From a virus: a stretch of 63,739 nucleotides of DNA. This document shows, in pieces, positions 7,801 through 17,387 of this stretch. The notes under the pieces are model-generated. The model saw only the letters and a program-made list of their open reading frames with translations, did not search any database and was not told where the DNA came from. The stretch's first letter is position 1, and every line of letters starts with the position of its first letter. A program made the position numbers and the translations under genes. The stretch spans positions 1 to 63,739 of IMG/VR virus record IMGVR_UViG_3300047560_001667. The stretch is one strand, 5' to 3'.

Positions 7801-10800
7801 AATTCAGCCTCTTGTTTATTAACAGCCTTTTTAATTGCGGAATAAGTGTCTACATACTCCATAGCCTCGGAATGAAGTCTATCATTTTCTTCATATATGG
7901 TATCTACATCACGTTTTATTTTATCTCTATTTGGATCATCCCATCGGTAAAGATTACGTTGCTCATTCAAAGTCGCTATGCGTTCGTTATTTTTTGCAAT
8001 AGCATCTTTAACGTATTGATATTTTTTTTCATTTTCATTTCGAGTTTTAAATTCAATAGATTTTATTTCCGATTCAACAGATTTCATTTTTGAATCAATA
8101 TTTTCTTTAATTTTGGATAACCTATCGTCAATCTTTTCTAATCTACTTAGTTCTTTATGGATAGCGTTTATTTCAGAAATACTTTCACGAGTATCAGCTA
8201 TACCTTTTTTATCCAATGATTTTATGAATCCAATCTTTTCATTATCTATCTGTTTCTCTAATGTGTTAAGTAAATTTTCATCATAGTTTTTAATAGTATT
8301 ATAGTTACCTCCTAGTGCAAAACCTTCCTTAGTTTGAACCCAATGTTGCAACTCATGAATCATAGTGCTTCTTGGATTTTGAGCATAAGGAGTAACAACT
8401 ATTTTATTTTTGTCTTCATTAAACCACCCTTGCTGACTTTTAGACCAATCAAGGAAAGGTGCTCTTATTTCAAAAGATATATCCTTAGCGTCAGGGTACA
8501 ATTTAAATAATTCGACACTATCAAATACATCTCCTACTTTTAAATCAGTTGTTTTAGGAATAGATTTAAAATCATTTTTAAAATCAGCGTTTCTATCATC
8601 AATTTCAAATCGCCATTTATTATCGTGACCTAAAAACCATCCCGTATCTTTGCGAATAGATTCAGAATCAACACCTTCTTTCTCCATTTTTATAGCGCGG
8701 TCTAGTGCTGACTTATCTGCGCCTTTAGCTTTTTGACCAACATAAGAGTACGCATTTCCATTTCTAGTGTTACGTTTCGCTGATCTCACTTGATGACGCA
8801 CTGCTTTCTCAGCAAGATGACGTAAATCATGCTCAGTCACTTTAAGATTAGTACCTAAATGCTGACGAGCAAAGTTGCGAATAGCTGACGTAATACGTTT
8901 GACAATAGGTAGATTAGGACTATGCTCAACTAAATACGCAATAACTTCCTCAGCCTTTAAATGATCTGGTATATCACTAGGTACTTTTTTGCGAGCTTCT
9001 TCAAACGGTTTGCCCGCTTGCGTTAGAGCCTGAGATTTAATGTTCTTCCAAACTTTAGAGCCAAGCATTTTCTCCATACCCGCATGTACACCAACCTCAT
9101 GTAAGAACACACCATGTAGGTTTTCTGGTGTAAGCTTGTTTGCCACAAAGTGAGCAACACCTTCAGGAGTAACCATCCCTTTAACAGTTTCTGGTGAGAT
9201 GACATCAGCAGGGAGCGTTTCATGCGTATCATGTATTACCGCTTTTCCGCTATCCACCATCTTGCGCATCTCAGGTGTCATGTGCTCTTTCAAAGACTCT
9301 ACAGTATGACCTGTATCATGCTCTGTCGGTGCAGTTTCTTCATAGACATGATTGTTGTCTTCAGTAGGGGGTGTTTCTTCTGATGTTGCAGGTTCTTCAG
9401 GGATTGTTTCTTCTTTAGCTACAGGTTTCTCAGCTTTTGGGCGAATCTCTTGTTCAGTATAAGGTACGCGCTCACTAGGTGCTTCTGGATTCCAATCGGG
9501 ACTTTCTTTTGCGTGTGTATCTAAAATAGGACCCATATCAGCTTGAGTGATTTCTTGAGCACCTGTTTTTGCATTAGAGTATTGGTCATACACTGCTTTT
9601 CGACCTTCAACGCCTAAATCTCTAAATTTAGGCAACTCACTTTCTTTAGACTTTTTAACATACGCATCATACGCTTTAGCCGCTGGGACGAGTTCAGGTT
9701 TTAAATCCTCGTAAGGATGCTCAGGTTTAGTGGCTTTCTTGTATAACGCTTCAGCTTGTTTAGTAGGGACAGGTTCGCCCGTTGTTAAGTGTGGGAAAGT
9801 ATGTTCGTCTTTAGCGGTAAGGGTACGCCACTCTTTCTTAGCCTCTTCAGAAATGTTCTCATAAGGGTGAGCTTCTTCACCAAAGGTGCTATGCCACGCT
9901 TCTTTTTCAGCTTGCAAAGGTTTTTGAGAAGGTCCTGCGATTTCATCAAACGCTTTGATAACTTTCTTAGTGGGTACAAGTATCTCTGGATTCTTCTTAT
10001 CTGGTGTTGATATTTTATTTAATTCACCAATCTTTTCAGAGAAGGTGTCTTTAGCTTCATCGGGTAAATTCTCCCAACTAGGCGAGTCTTCATCTGCGCG
10101 ACCAGTGTGCGCACGCATATCTTCCCAAACCGCAGCAGGATCAGCAATTTTATTCGGATGAAAAGGTGTTGTGCGCTCAGCTTCAGCTTGTTTAGCCGCT
10201 TGCTCTTGAGCTAAGTTCTCTCTAGCAGCAGTGGCTTCAGGTGTTGCGCCAATATCAGATACTCTTTGCTCTGCTTGCTCTTTGGCTATTTTCTCTGGGT
10301 TATGACCTACTGCGTGTAGTGCGCCAAACACAGGGGCTAAAGGTAAATTCTCTTTAAACCCTTCTGCTATATCACCTAGTGATTGTTGATCTTCACCAGT
10401 ACCTAGACGCATAGCCGCTTCACGTCCCGCCATAAAGGTAGGGACAGTCACCGCATTTGACGCTGTACCAGCCGCAAAGTCACGAAGTAAGTTTAACTTA
10501 GTGCGTTCATCAGGTAACTTATCTAATGCTGCTCTTGCTGCATCTTGCTCGGCTTGGTGAATAGCCGCTTGACCTTCAGCGGTATTAATCGTCCCATCAG
10601 CTGTACGCTTTGCAATCTCAGCTTCTCTAGCTAACGCAGCTTCTTTAGCAACCATCTCTTCAGCTGCTTTAGCAGTAACGCGACCTGTTGCTTTTTCAAC
10701 TAACTTAGCCGCACCTTTGCCAAGTAAACCTGTTCCAGGTACACCTGCTACATCTAACGCAGCTGTACCTAAACCTGTCGCCACTGCTCTTTCTGGTGAT

Positions 10801-11384
10801 AACTCAGGGTTGCGCTCACGCGCTTCGCCTGTGTTAGCAAGTGCTTGGGTTGCAGCTAGACCTAGACCACCTAATGTACCTACTGTGCCCATCGTACCCG
10901 CTACAGGTAATGCCGCCATCGCTGGCGCATAACCAGCCATACTACCTAAAGGTTCAGCTACATTTTTAGATAACCATGTAGGAATTGCCCCAGCTACACC
11001 GTTCTCAGCTTTTTTCTTTTCATATTCTTCTTGAGTAATATCTTCAGCAAAATGCTTCTTATTTCTTTTTGCTTCTTCAGCTTTGGCTTTCATCTCCTCA
11101 GCTGTTTTCTTCATACCAAAAAGCTCTGCACCAGTAGCCACACCTTCTTCTACTTTAGGGATAATATCCTCTAAGGCTGATTTGGCATGAGGGAGGAAGC
11201 CTGTACGCTCTTCGTGTACTTTTTCATTAAATTTAGGTAAAAGAAATTTAAGAATTTGGTCATCTGTAGCACCAGCACTCATAGCGGCAGGGAGATCAAA
11301 CCCAACCTTGTCGCTTAGAAAGCCCATGATTTGTTCGTCAGTTGCCCCTGCGTTTCTAGCAGATTCTATATCAAATGTCGCCAT
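4878..11384 (-). CDS. Giant large polyvalent protein, probable ejected internal virion protein (2168 aa)
   Basis: This is the last gene of the virion arm and the largest in the genome. The N-terminus holds two copies of an AGATD[ED]QIxxFL repeat. A long Glu/Lys/Pro-rich region follows, then a HEVGVHAG segment near residue 762 and IHELQHWVQTKEGFA near residue 1010. HELQH is an HExxH zinc-metallopeptidase signature of a kind common in phage large polyvalent proteins. A coiled-coil region (about 1050-1200) and a C-terminal half with a hydrophobic AAFFAGALSFYYL segment follow. Size, position after ejection-type genes and metallopeptidase-like motifs suggest a protein injected with the DNA, as T7 gp16 is. 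This is inference; no lytic transglycosylase motif is evident. Confidence 0.8.
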   Translation of the reverse strand: MATFDIESARNAGATDEQIMGFLSDKVGFDLPAAMSAGATDDQILKFLLPKFNEKVHEERTGFLPHAKSALEDIIPKVEEGVATGAELFGMKKTAEEMKAKAEEAKRNKKHFAEDITQEEYEKKKAENGVAGAIPTWLSKNVAEPLGSMAGYAPAMAALPVAGTMGTVGTLGGLGLAATQALANTGEARERNPELSPERAVATGLGTAALDVAGVPGTGLLGKGAAKLVEKATGRVTAKAAEEMVAKEAALAREAEIAKRTADGTINTAEGQAAIHQAEQDAARAALDKLPDERTKLNLLRDFAAGTASNAVTVPTFMAGREAAMRLGTGEDQQSLGDIAEGFKENLPLAPVFGALHAVGHNPEKIAKEQAEQRVSDIGATPEATAARENLAQEQAAKQAEAERTTPFHPNKIADPAAVWEDMRAHTGRADEDSPSWENLPDEAKDTFSEKIGELNKISTPDKKNPEILVPTKKVIKAFDEIAGPSQKPLQAEKEAWHSTFGEEAHPYENISEEAKKEWRTLTAKDEHTFPHLTTGEPVPTKQAEALYKKATKPEHPYEDLKPELVPAAKAYDAYVKKSKESELPKFRDLGVEGRKAVYDQYSNAKTGAQEITQADMGPILDTHAKESPDWNPEAPSERVPYTEQEIRPKAEKPVAKEETIPEEPATSEETPPTEDNNHVYEETAPTEHDTGHTVESLKEHMTPEMRKMVDSGKAVIHDTHETLPADVISPETVKGMVTPEGVAHFVANKLTPENLHGVFLHEVGVHAGMEKMLGSKVWKNIKSQALTQAGKPFEEARKKVPSDIPDHLKAEEVIAYLVEHSPNLPIVKRITSAIRNFARQHLGTNLKVTEHDLRHLAEKAVRHQVRSAKRNTRNGNAYSYVGQKAKGADKSALDRAIKMEKEGVDSESIRKDTGWFLGHDNKWRFEIDDRNADFKNDFKSIPKTTDLKVGDVFDSVELFKLYPDAKDISFEIRAPFLDWSKSQQGWFNEDKNKIVVTPYAQNPRSTMIHELQHWVQTKEGFALGGNYNTIKNYDENLLNTLEKQIDNEKIGFIKSLDKKGIADTRESISEINAIHKELSRLEKIDDRLSKIKENIDSKMKSVESEIKSIEFKTRNENEKKYQYVKDAIAKNNERIATLNEQRNLYRWDDPNRDKIKRDVDTIYEENDRLHSEAMEYVDTYSAIKKAVNKQEAELSTLKNQLTRLRSLKNETESDIREHSRKLNKLIPDGIKHRVYQLISGEVESRDVEARKDFTPEQRKETAPYTSQGVAKEDAIILGVTTPKAENRYSRIPDEAKALSETGNTMQRPEKEEKENKTWENRFDDFMNTWVNGSHKLTKFLDENLPGYHHLGKLRADMLQAQKLQGHNIANAIIDTGAFKVNEDGTVSAVEVPLKMVSTGRTRNVSLKTMVEMADSVGDWGRKAVQDMMYVYDKESLSKRDPKKLPEKYRKDPSLLHKEVAQADALCAKYPALRDAINSWTAINHSVVDQMYKSGLISAQQHREWKTNDFYIPNFMINEEIFEHTGVEKKGGIKIGNTMTKVFRERTGSEHTINAWENMKNHLASCATAVMDNEAKKAATEQISNLGAGHKVDPSKKFERGNVAVMENGKRVFYKLDDPSLIPAYTMIHNELGNLYKIPRSFARLNSMFFTNTPGFFKAEAIRNPLQASLTNDLGWVSPLDTMKFLSTPMKGRKKEITEKLIRNGIVGVVHDPNYASTHAGFVKNIGKGLTEQNKLKKAQAKAENASAYAHSMIDAATKVNVYEMAYSKAKKELKMSDSQADSYAIAKARESFLPAMRGTSETFQQLKYTIPFLASQIFGLEQMRRAVMGVGVPKSQRKAFKKKVAVKAAQAAFFAGALSFYYLDNKAYQNQSDYNSISIPTGDDDFVNLPLPKELSFLKWLPEMVMQASFETRTGDQLLKAAGELGKGMLPAGIGETYVPIPAVLKEPLQQKLNMDFHSGRGIETPAEQAVPVKYRGEQRSSQLANMIAKNLPEVMNLSPVKIDHIFSSVGGTVAGIGLWGIDEFAQELNPDLIEKPAKDITSSSYLFGNMFPNPNKSVFLNDFYNETKRADEIHAQAEKFKKDGKSAEYNDLMSDDNNKALYRASTELNRIKKQITEKNKIINSIKNAPNSRYTAQQRADRIEVIKAEINDLARKGDLYYRKATGQ

Positions 11385-11397
11385 GAGTAATCCTTAG

Positions 11398-13062
11398 TTA
11401 TTTAATGAATTGTTCCATTGGTCCGTTAAAACCAGTGCGCGGGGTGGTAGTTGGCATAGGCATCACAGGTAAATTATGATATTTTAGATATTCGTTTCTT
11501 CGATTAAAAGCCCATTGAGCAATTTGCTCTTCTGTTGGTTGCTCATCAGGCATTTTTTTCTCAAAAGATTTTCGATAATCCCGAAGATCTTTTTCAACAG
11601 CATTATCAATATTTTTTAATTTAACTTCATCAGCTTGTTGTTTTCTTAAAGCTAAAGCATTTTCAGCATTTGTTTGCTTAGCTCCACCATAATAATCAGC
11701 TTCAGCACCTTGTAACGCACCTTTATTCTTAGCTTCATATTTTTTCAATTCAAATTCAGCTGCATCTTTTTTATTTTCGTACTTGGCTTTTTGATTCTCT
11801 TTAGCTGTTAACAAATTCTCTTTCTTGTTAGCTTGAGCACTATCGTAGCCGTATTTCTTAATAGCCATTTGATGAGCATACTGAGCATCTTCGACTTCAT
11901 TGCGAAGATCAATGAGCTTATCTTCACTTTTACTAAGGTCTTTTTTAGCATCCATGTAACTCGCAAGTCCAGCCGTAGCCCCTGCACCAATGTTAGCTAA
12001 CGCATAAGGCGATGTGCCAGCCATCGTAGCCAAACCAGCTTGCATCAATGCCAGCCAAGGGGCTTTATCTTTCTCTTCAGATAATGACTTCTCTTTCGCA
12101 TTAAGTCGAGCTTCACGTCTAGCTGCATTAGGGTCTTCACCGAAATACTTTTGGAATCGTTCACCTTCATACTCTGGTGTAGTTTCTTCTGGTGTATTTG
12201 GCATTGGTGAGTCTTCTGGCGCAGCAGGGTACGCTAAGTTTGCAATACCACCTGTAGGAATAGGATCATCTTGCTGTGGGGCTGATTGGTTTGTAGATGA
12301 CCCTGCGCCAGATAACATGCTTTGTATTTTATCAGGTGAGTAATTTTGATTTTTCTCAACTTTAGTAATAACAGATAGAATCTTACTTCTTTCAGCAGGG
12401 TCACTTAAGTCAAAAATTTGATTGGGTTTTGTACCAAGCATTTTATGACCAATAGCCGCGTAAGCCTCTGGGTCATTATCCCCATCACCTTTAGGTGCCC
12501 ATCTATTAACAACACCTTCTAATGTATTAATACCATGTTTACGACCATATATTTCTAAGTTTTTATCCGCTGCATTAAGAGCATCAAGATGTGATCTGAA
12601 TTTTTGAAAACCTGTGTTTGCGCCAATTGGTCTAAGTCCTACTATGTTGTTATCAGTAGAAGGCGTTACTCCTGGTACATCTGAACCATCTTCATCATCT
12701 TCCCCTTTTTTAGATGAACCACCATTAGCAAACGCAATAATCCCACCATGCGCATAGTCACCTTCATCAATACCACTAGGGAGAGCATCAATCCCTTTAG
12801 CTTCTTCACGAGAAGGCACTAATATCTCTTCTCTGCTTTTGCGAGCAAGATGGTCAGACATGACTGCATGCTGCGCAGCGTTTAGAATTTGCTCAGCGAC
12901 AGGAGGTTTAGCTGCACCTTGTTGCATAGCGGCTTGTCGCTGCGCAGCTTGCTTCTGCACCATTGCTTTTTGCAACATTGGTACTACAACATAGTCAGGT
13001 ACACCATCTTGGCGAGCTTTAAGTAGCTGCTCAACTGAAAACATAGAAGGTGAATTCATCAT
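11398..13062 (-). CDS. Putative internal/ejection virion protein (554 aa)
   Basis: Low-complexity N-terminus (KAMVQKQAAQRQAAMQQG), a glycine motif YAHGGIIAFANGG near residue 105 and a long charged coiled coil in the C-terminal third (KENLLTAKENQKAKYENK). The middle (about 150-250) looks globular. The same GG-rich motif style occurs in the next two large upstream proteins, suggesting shared assembly or cleavage signals. Position next to the giant polyvalent protein suggests an injected or internal protein. No known enzyme domain seen. Confidence 0.65.
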   Translation of the reverse strand: MMNSPSMFSVEQLLKARQDGVPDYVVVPMLQKAMVQKQAAQRQAAMQQGAAKPPVAEQILNAAQHAVMSDHLARKSREEILVPSREEAKGIDALPSGIDEGDYAHGGIIAFANGGSSKKGEDDEDGSDVPGVTPSTDNNIVGLRPIGANTGFQKFRSHLDALNAADKNLEIYGRKHGINTLEGVVNRWAPKGDGDNDPEAYAAIGHKMLGTKPNQIFDLSDPAERSKILSVITKVEKNQNYSPDKIQSMLSGAGSSTNQSAPQQDDPIPTGGIANLAYPAAPEDSPMPNTPEETTPEYEGERFQKYFGEDPNAARREARLNAKEKSLSEEKDKAPWLALMQAGLATMAGTSPYALANIGAGATAGLASYMDAKKDLSKSEDKLIDLRNEVEDAQYAHQMAIKKYGYDSAQANKKENLLTAKENQKAKYENKKDAAEFELKKYEAKNKGALQGAEADYYGGAKQTNAENALALRKQQADEVKLKNIDNAVEKDLRDYRKSFEKKMPDEQPTEEQIAQWAFNRRNEYLKYHNLPVMPMPTTTPRTGFNGPMEQFIK

Positions 13063-13063
13063 C

Positions 13064-14593
13064 TTATTTCTCTCCTTTCATCGCGTTATACACAGCTAAG
13101 TCACCAATACCACCACTTTTCACTTTAGGCTCTTTAATAACACCACCTTTCTTTTTGTTAGCCATATATGCACCAACGCCTGTAGCAAGAGCACCGGTAA
13201 CCCCTGAAAGCGGACTAGGTGCTGGTGTAAACTGAGTCATATTACCTGTTTGCACCCCGTTAAGGATATTGGCGTAGTTACCTATAACTTGCCAAGGATA
13301 AGTCTGCTGATATGAGTTTGCTTGAATAGCGTTGTTAATAGCTTGTTGCCCCATCGCTTGCTGCTGTGTACCTAATTGATTTTGTGTGCTGATAATACCT
13401 TGTTGGTTCGCAAGCTCTTGTGTGCCTAAATTACCAAGTGTCCCTGCAGCTGTGTTAGCTAAGCCGTATCCACTTTGAGCCGTATTGACCCCTTGAAGTC
13501 CAGTATTCGCCCCTTGAATACCCGTAGCTTGACCTTGAATGCCCGTTTGAGCACCTTGCAACCCTAAGTTAGCACCAAACTGCATATTGGCATTAGCGTT
13601 ATTAAACGCCTCGGTATATCCTTTGCCAATAATATTAGCTTCATTCAATGCAAGACCTTGGTCAGTCAAGGCCTTTTGCACGGCTTGACGACTACCACCA
13701 TACGCGCCAGCTTGTGCAGCTTGTGAGTTATTTCTTTGCGTGGTGATGTCAGCTTCTTGGCGAGCTAAATCAAGCTGTGGTTGCAATGATTGATTTAGGA
13801 AAGGATTCATGTACGCGGCAACGGTATTGGGATTAGTCGCTGCGTTAGCGTATTCCTCTCCCGCACCAGCCGCTTTCGTTCCAATATCAGCGGCGGTATT
13901 ACCAAAACCTAATCCTGTAGCACCATAATTCAATCCTTGAGCCGCTGTGCCGATTGCACCTGTCCCTGCAATATTAGCTAAGTCAGATGCCGCTACCCCC
14001 TGCTCAGGCATTTGCAGTTGACTTGCGTAAGTGTTTGCTTGATTTTGAAGTTCTGTTTGTGGCGCAACATACTGATTAAAATCTACGTTACCCGATGCAT
14101 CAACACCATAGGGCTTCCAAGGTTGAATACCTGTAATATCAACTGTTTTCCCTGCGGCATTAGTCAAACTAGAAGGCATTCCTGTTGTGGTATTGTAGGT
14201 TGATGGGTCAGCAAAACCTGTTGCGTTTGCAAAGGTAGGTGCTTTGTATGTAGGATCAGCATAACCACCATCAGCGAAACCTTTAACTTCACCCCCTTCA
14301 GCATAACCTAAACCCATATTCGAGTTATCTTCCCCAACTCTATAAGGATTAGCATTATAATCCCTTGCTTTGGTTGTGAATGGGTTTATGGTGATAGGTG
14401 GGTTACGTTTGTCGTCAGCGGTTGTAAACGCTTGTTTAGTTGCTGCCCCTAATAACATTTGGTAATAAGGTGCAAGCTCTTTAGGGATATTGCGTTGCTG
14501 AACCGTTGTGTTCTGACCGCCTCCGCTTCCACCACCATAGAACGTAGGTACAATAAACGTAGAAAAGTATTTTTTAAAGCCTTTGATAATCAT
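13064..14593 (-). CDS. Putative internal/ejection virion protein, Gln/Ala/Gly-rich (509 aa)
   Basis: Begins MIIKGFKKYFSTFIVPTFYG, then NIPKELAPYYQMLLGAA. It carries the pattern AGAYGGSRQAVQKALTDQGL, which I associate with internal or tail-associated proteins of short-tailed phages, followed by helical Gln/Ala/Gly repeats (TGIQGANTGLQG type). YAEGGEVKGFADGG repeats the glycine motif of the neighbour. The C-terminus has a small hydrophobic stretch (GVTGALATGVGAYM). The start overlaps the stop of the GNAT-like gene. Confidence 0.65.
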   Translation of the reverse strand: MIIKGFKKYFSTFIVPTFYGGGSGGGQNTTVQQRNIPKELAPYYQMLLGAATKQAFTTADDKRNPPITINPFTTKARDYNANPYRVGEDNSNMGLGYAEGGEVKGFADGGYADPTYKAPTFANATGFADPSTYNTTTGMPSSLTNAAGKTVDITGIQPWKPYGVDASGNVDFNQYVAPQTELQNQANTYASQLQMPEQGVAASDLANIAGTGAIGTAAQGLNYGATGLGFGNTAADIGTKAAGAGEEYANAATNPNTVAAYMNPFLNQSLQPQLDLARQEADITTQRNNSQAAQAGAYGGSRQAVQKALTDQGLALNEANIIGKGYTEAFNNANANMQFGANLGLQGAQTGIQGQATGIQGANTGLQGVNTAQSGYGLANTAAGTLGNLGTQELANQQGIISTQNQLGTQQQAMGQQAINNAIQANSYQQTYPWQVIGNYANILNGVQTGNMTQFTPAPSPLSGVTGALATGVGAYMANKKKGGVIKEPKVKSGGIGDLAVYNAMKGEK

Positions 14594-15018
14594 ATTAGTG
14601 TTTCCAATAAAGTACTGCGAGGTTGAAAATTAAAGCGTTTCCAAAGGCGGATAATAGCTGGTCTACCGTAACCTTGTACCATAGTCGCGCCACGCATCTT
14701 AAATAATGTTGTTAGTTGGTCAAAGCTCTCTTGCGTAGCAATTAATCTACCCCCTATTGCGGTAATAAACGCCACTCGATGCAAAGGGTAGTTAATGTAG
14801 GTCACCGTAGCAGCACCTATCATCGTGTTGTTTTCATCCATCGCAACAAAAAGCTCCCACTCACCATTTGCTAGGTAGCTTTGCACATGATGCTGATTAT
14901 ACGTCATGTTGGGGGAATTCTCACCACTCCCTTCTTGCAAGCCATCAACAATAAACTTCCCAGCTAAAAGCCATGTTTGCTGCACGAATTCAATGGGCAC
15001 TGCATGGACGGTTATCAT
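14590..15018 (-). CDS. GNAT-fold protein, T7 gp13-like in position
   Basis: At 142 aa with MIGAATVTYINYPLHRVAFI in the centre and RLWKRFNFQPR at the end, it fits a GNAT acyltransferase fold (beta4-beta5 and the C-terminal helix). Phage GNAT-fold proteins of this size occur among internal virion genes; T7 gp13 is one. The acetyl-CoA loop is not clearly conserved, so it may be structural. It overlaps both neighbours by four bases. Confidence 0.7.
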   Translation of the reverse strand: MITVHAVPIEFVQQTWLLAGKFIVDGLQEGSGENSPNMTYNQHHVQSYLANGEWELFVAMDENNTMIGAATVTYINYPLHRVAFITAIGGRLIATQESFDQLTTLFKMRGATMVQGYGRPAIIRLWKRFNFQPRSTLLETLI

Positions 15019-17378
15019 TGTTTACTAGAATCTTGTGATGCCGACCACGCAATTTGGTCCGCTAAAGAAGGGTTACTTGCGGCTAATGAGTTATACCAAC
15101 TAGTATTAGACGTAATAGCGTTTCGAGTTTCAGGGGTGATATAATCGTTTGCTGTAAACGAAGGCGTAACAGGAGTAGTTGATAAACTCACTTGATTAGG
15201 ATTACTTAAATTAATAGGGGTAGACGTCTCTTGTGGAGGAGGTGTTGGCGCTCCCATTGATAAAGTAACATAATTAGGCTGAGCATTAATAGGTGAAGTT
15301 TGCACAGGTGGGCTATATGCACTTGCTATATTTAAAGGCTCATTAGCCATTGATAAATTAACATAATTAGGCTGAGCATTAATAGGTGTGGACGTTTCTT
15401 GCTGTATTGCATTAGGGATATTTAAAGGCTCATTAGCCATTGATAAATTAACATAATTAGGCTGAGCATTAATAGGTGTGGACGTTTCTTGCTGTATTGC
15501 ATTAGGGATATTTAACAAACTTACAATAGAAGGTGCTCCATTAGCCCCAGTTGCAGCAGTGTTCATATTATCCGTAGAGGTAAAATTTCCTATATTCGTA
15601 GCAATACCAGTATTAGGGGTATATGTTTTTACACTATTAGGATCTGTACGAGCCAAATCTGTATTAAGTGAATCTAAATAAGATTTGGCATTGGTCACAT
15701 TAGAACTCATAGCTGAATTATTAGCATTGGCATTTAAAAACGCTATTGTTCTGTCTTGTTCTGATTTAAGCCAGTTCACTCGATCAGCGGTATTAGCGTT
15801 ATATTGCCCTGCAACACTACTCGCATTTTGCAAACTAGACGCTGTAGTAGTAGGACTAGTATTCCCTGCAAGTGAATCAATTAAAGTAGAGTATTTTATC
15901 TGGTCTGCTAACCCAGGCGTGGTCGTTGCAACAGAATTGTAAAAACTTGGATTAGATGCAAGTGCTGCGCGTGTTTCAGGGGTAACGTAATTGTTAAAGT
16001 TGTATTTAGATAAAAGTGCTTTATTAGCCGCATCTGCTTGCTGTTTTGCTAACGCATCTGCTTGCTGTTTTGCTAACGCATCTGCTTGCTGTTTTGCTAA
16101 CGCATCTGCTTGCTGTTTTGCTAACGCATCTGCTTGCTGTTTTGCTAACGCATCTGCTTGCTGTTTTGCTAGCGCATCTACCGTCGCTTTATTAGCGATT
16201 TGATTTTGGTTATATGTAGGGGAAGAAGTAACCTGTGTATTTAAAGGTTGCAAGGTTCCACTTACATTCCCAAGCCCTAAAATACCCGCAGGGTTGCTCG
16301 TATCATACGTTAGCTTTGGTTTAGCTAAAGAATCTAGCCCCATACCTTGAGTCAAAGGGTCAGTTAAGTTTTTATACACTGCATTGTTTTCAGGTGTACC
16401 GTAGTTAGCACCAGTCACTTTATTGAGCATTGCATCAAGTAACCCCGAATAAGGTGAATTAGCTGTCGCAATACCTTGCTTTGGTGTGTGCCATGTTTTT
16501 AAAGACTTTATACCCCCTGTAGAGGTATTTCCAGTACCCCCTGATGACGTATCAGCAGAGGTACTTGTCGTTGTAGTTGTAGGTTTGTTTAACGCGTTAA
16601 CTTTCGCTACAAATCCAGCAGGGTTTGCTAAAAGGTCTTTTTTAGCCGCAGCAATAGTAGTGGGGTCAGCTGTCACATACGTAGACGCTGTGCTATTTAC
16701 TACTTTGTTTGCCAAACTATCTAATTTATTATTGAATTTAGTTATCGCCCCTAATGTTTTTGCATTAGCTACTTCTTGAAAATCAGCGTCTGAGAACAAT
16801 GGGGTGCCATCCGCATTTTTTAATCCTCCATAATTTGTTTTTAGCGTATCAACTGAGGTACCAGGTTGAACGTAAGCACTACTTCTTATCGAGTTAACTG
16901 CTGTAGCTAATTTAGTAGGGTTATATGGGTCAGCAATTGTACCTTGCGTAATCTTAGCGATTTCCGCTGCTTTTTGGGCGGTACCTAAATTTTTATCAGC
17001 ATTGAGGACACTGTCAATGTACTGAGTTGCATTTGTATTTCTAATTTTATTTAACGTATCATTAGCGGATTTTTGAGTTGCATTATCACCACTGATAATG
17101 TCAACATAAAAGCCATTGCCAAACGGATTGCCAGTCTCATCAAGAATACCTGGGTTATTGGCTTTAAGCCACTCTACCCCTAAGTCAATCGCTAGTTGTC
17201 TTGTTTGAGGTGTTTTAGCCTCTGTGTAATAAGATTGAATTTCTTTTAGTTTATCAGCATAACTATACAATTTAGGTAGTGTAGTACCCCATTTAGCATA
17301 AGATGTACCTGCTGTTTGCGTCCGCCATGCGTTAATAAATGCTTGGTCTTCTGGAGTTAAGTATGATGTTGTCGCCAT
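15015..17378 (-). CDS. Repeat-rich virion protein (787 aa)
   Basis: Starts MATTSYLTPEDQAFINAWRT after an AGGAGACAAAC ribosome site. The N-terminal 250 residues are helical and globular-looking. The centre has six copies of ALAKQQAD, a likely rigid helix. A 40-residue unit (YxTPETRxAxxSNxSxYNS...LADQI) occurs near residue 450 and again at the extreme C-terminus. Between them lie near-identical 30-residue repeats containing SxPINAQPNYVxLSM. Probably an elongated internal or tail-associated structural protein; no enzyme motif seen. Confidence 0.7.
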   Translation of the reverse strand: MATTSYLTPEDQAFINAWRTQTAGTSYAKWGTTLPKLYSYADKLKEIQSYYTEAKTPQTRQLAIDLGVEWLKANNPGILDETGNPFGNGFYVDIISGDNATQKSANDTLNKIRNTNATQYIDSVLNADKNLGTAQKAAEIAKITQGTIADPYNPTKLATAVNSIRSSAYVQPGTSVDTLKTNYGGLKNADGTPLFSDADFQEVANAKTLGAITKFNNKLDSLANKVVNSTASTYVTADPTTIAAAKKDLLANPAGFVAKVNALNKPTTTTTSTSADTSSGGTGNTSTGGIKSLKTWHTPKQGIATANSPYSGLLDAMLNKVTGANYGTPENNAVYKNLTDPLTQGMGLDSLAKPKLTYDTSNPAGILGLGNVSGTLQPLNTQVTSSPTYNQNQIANKATVDALAKQQADALAKQQADALAKQQADALAKQQADALAKQQADALAKQQADAANKALLSKYNFNNYVTPETRAALASNPSFYNSVATTTPGLADQIKYSTLIDSLAGNTSPTTTASSLQNASSVAGQYNANTADRVNWLKSEQDRTIAFLNANANNSAMSSNVTNAKSYLDSLNTDLARTDPNSVKTYTPNTGIATNIGNFTSTDNMNTAATGANGAPSIVSLLNIPNAIQQETSTPINAQPNYVNLSMANEPLNIPNAIQQETSTPINAQPNYVNLSMANEPLNIASAYSPPVQTSPINAQPNYVTLSMGAPTPPPQETSTPINLSNPNQVSLSTTPVTPSFTANDYITPETRNAITSNTSWYNSLAASNPSLADQIAWSASQDSSKQ
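15331..15510 (-). repeat. 90-bp tandem repeat, two copies
   Basis: Two essentially identical 90-base units start at 15331 and 15421 and encode the 30-residue unit with NIPNAIQQETSTPINAQPNY. A decayed third copy lies just to the left (higher residue number). Near identity at DNA level suggests a recent duplication and a site of length variation. Confidence 0.9.
16030..16179 (-). repeat. 24-bp tandem repeat, six copies
   Basis: Six back-to-back 24-base units encode ALAKQQAD. The unit is a multiple of three, so slippage would change length without breaking the frame. The encoded segment is probably a long helix. Confidence 0.93.
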
Positions 17379-17387
17379 GTTTGTCTC

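Noticed and set aside
6639-8093. Plus-strand frames inside the giant polyvalent gene (6639-6899, 7812-8093)
   Set aside because: They lie opposite a continuous 2168-codon gene, lack ribosome sites and have the composition of complementary-strand shadows.
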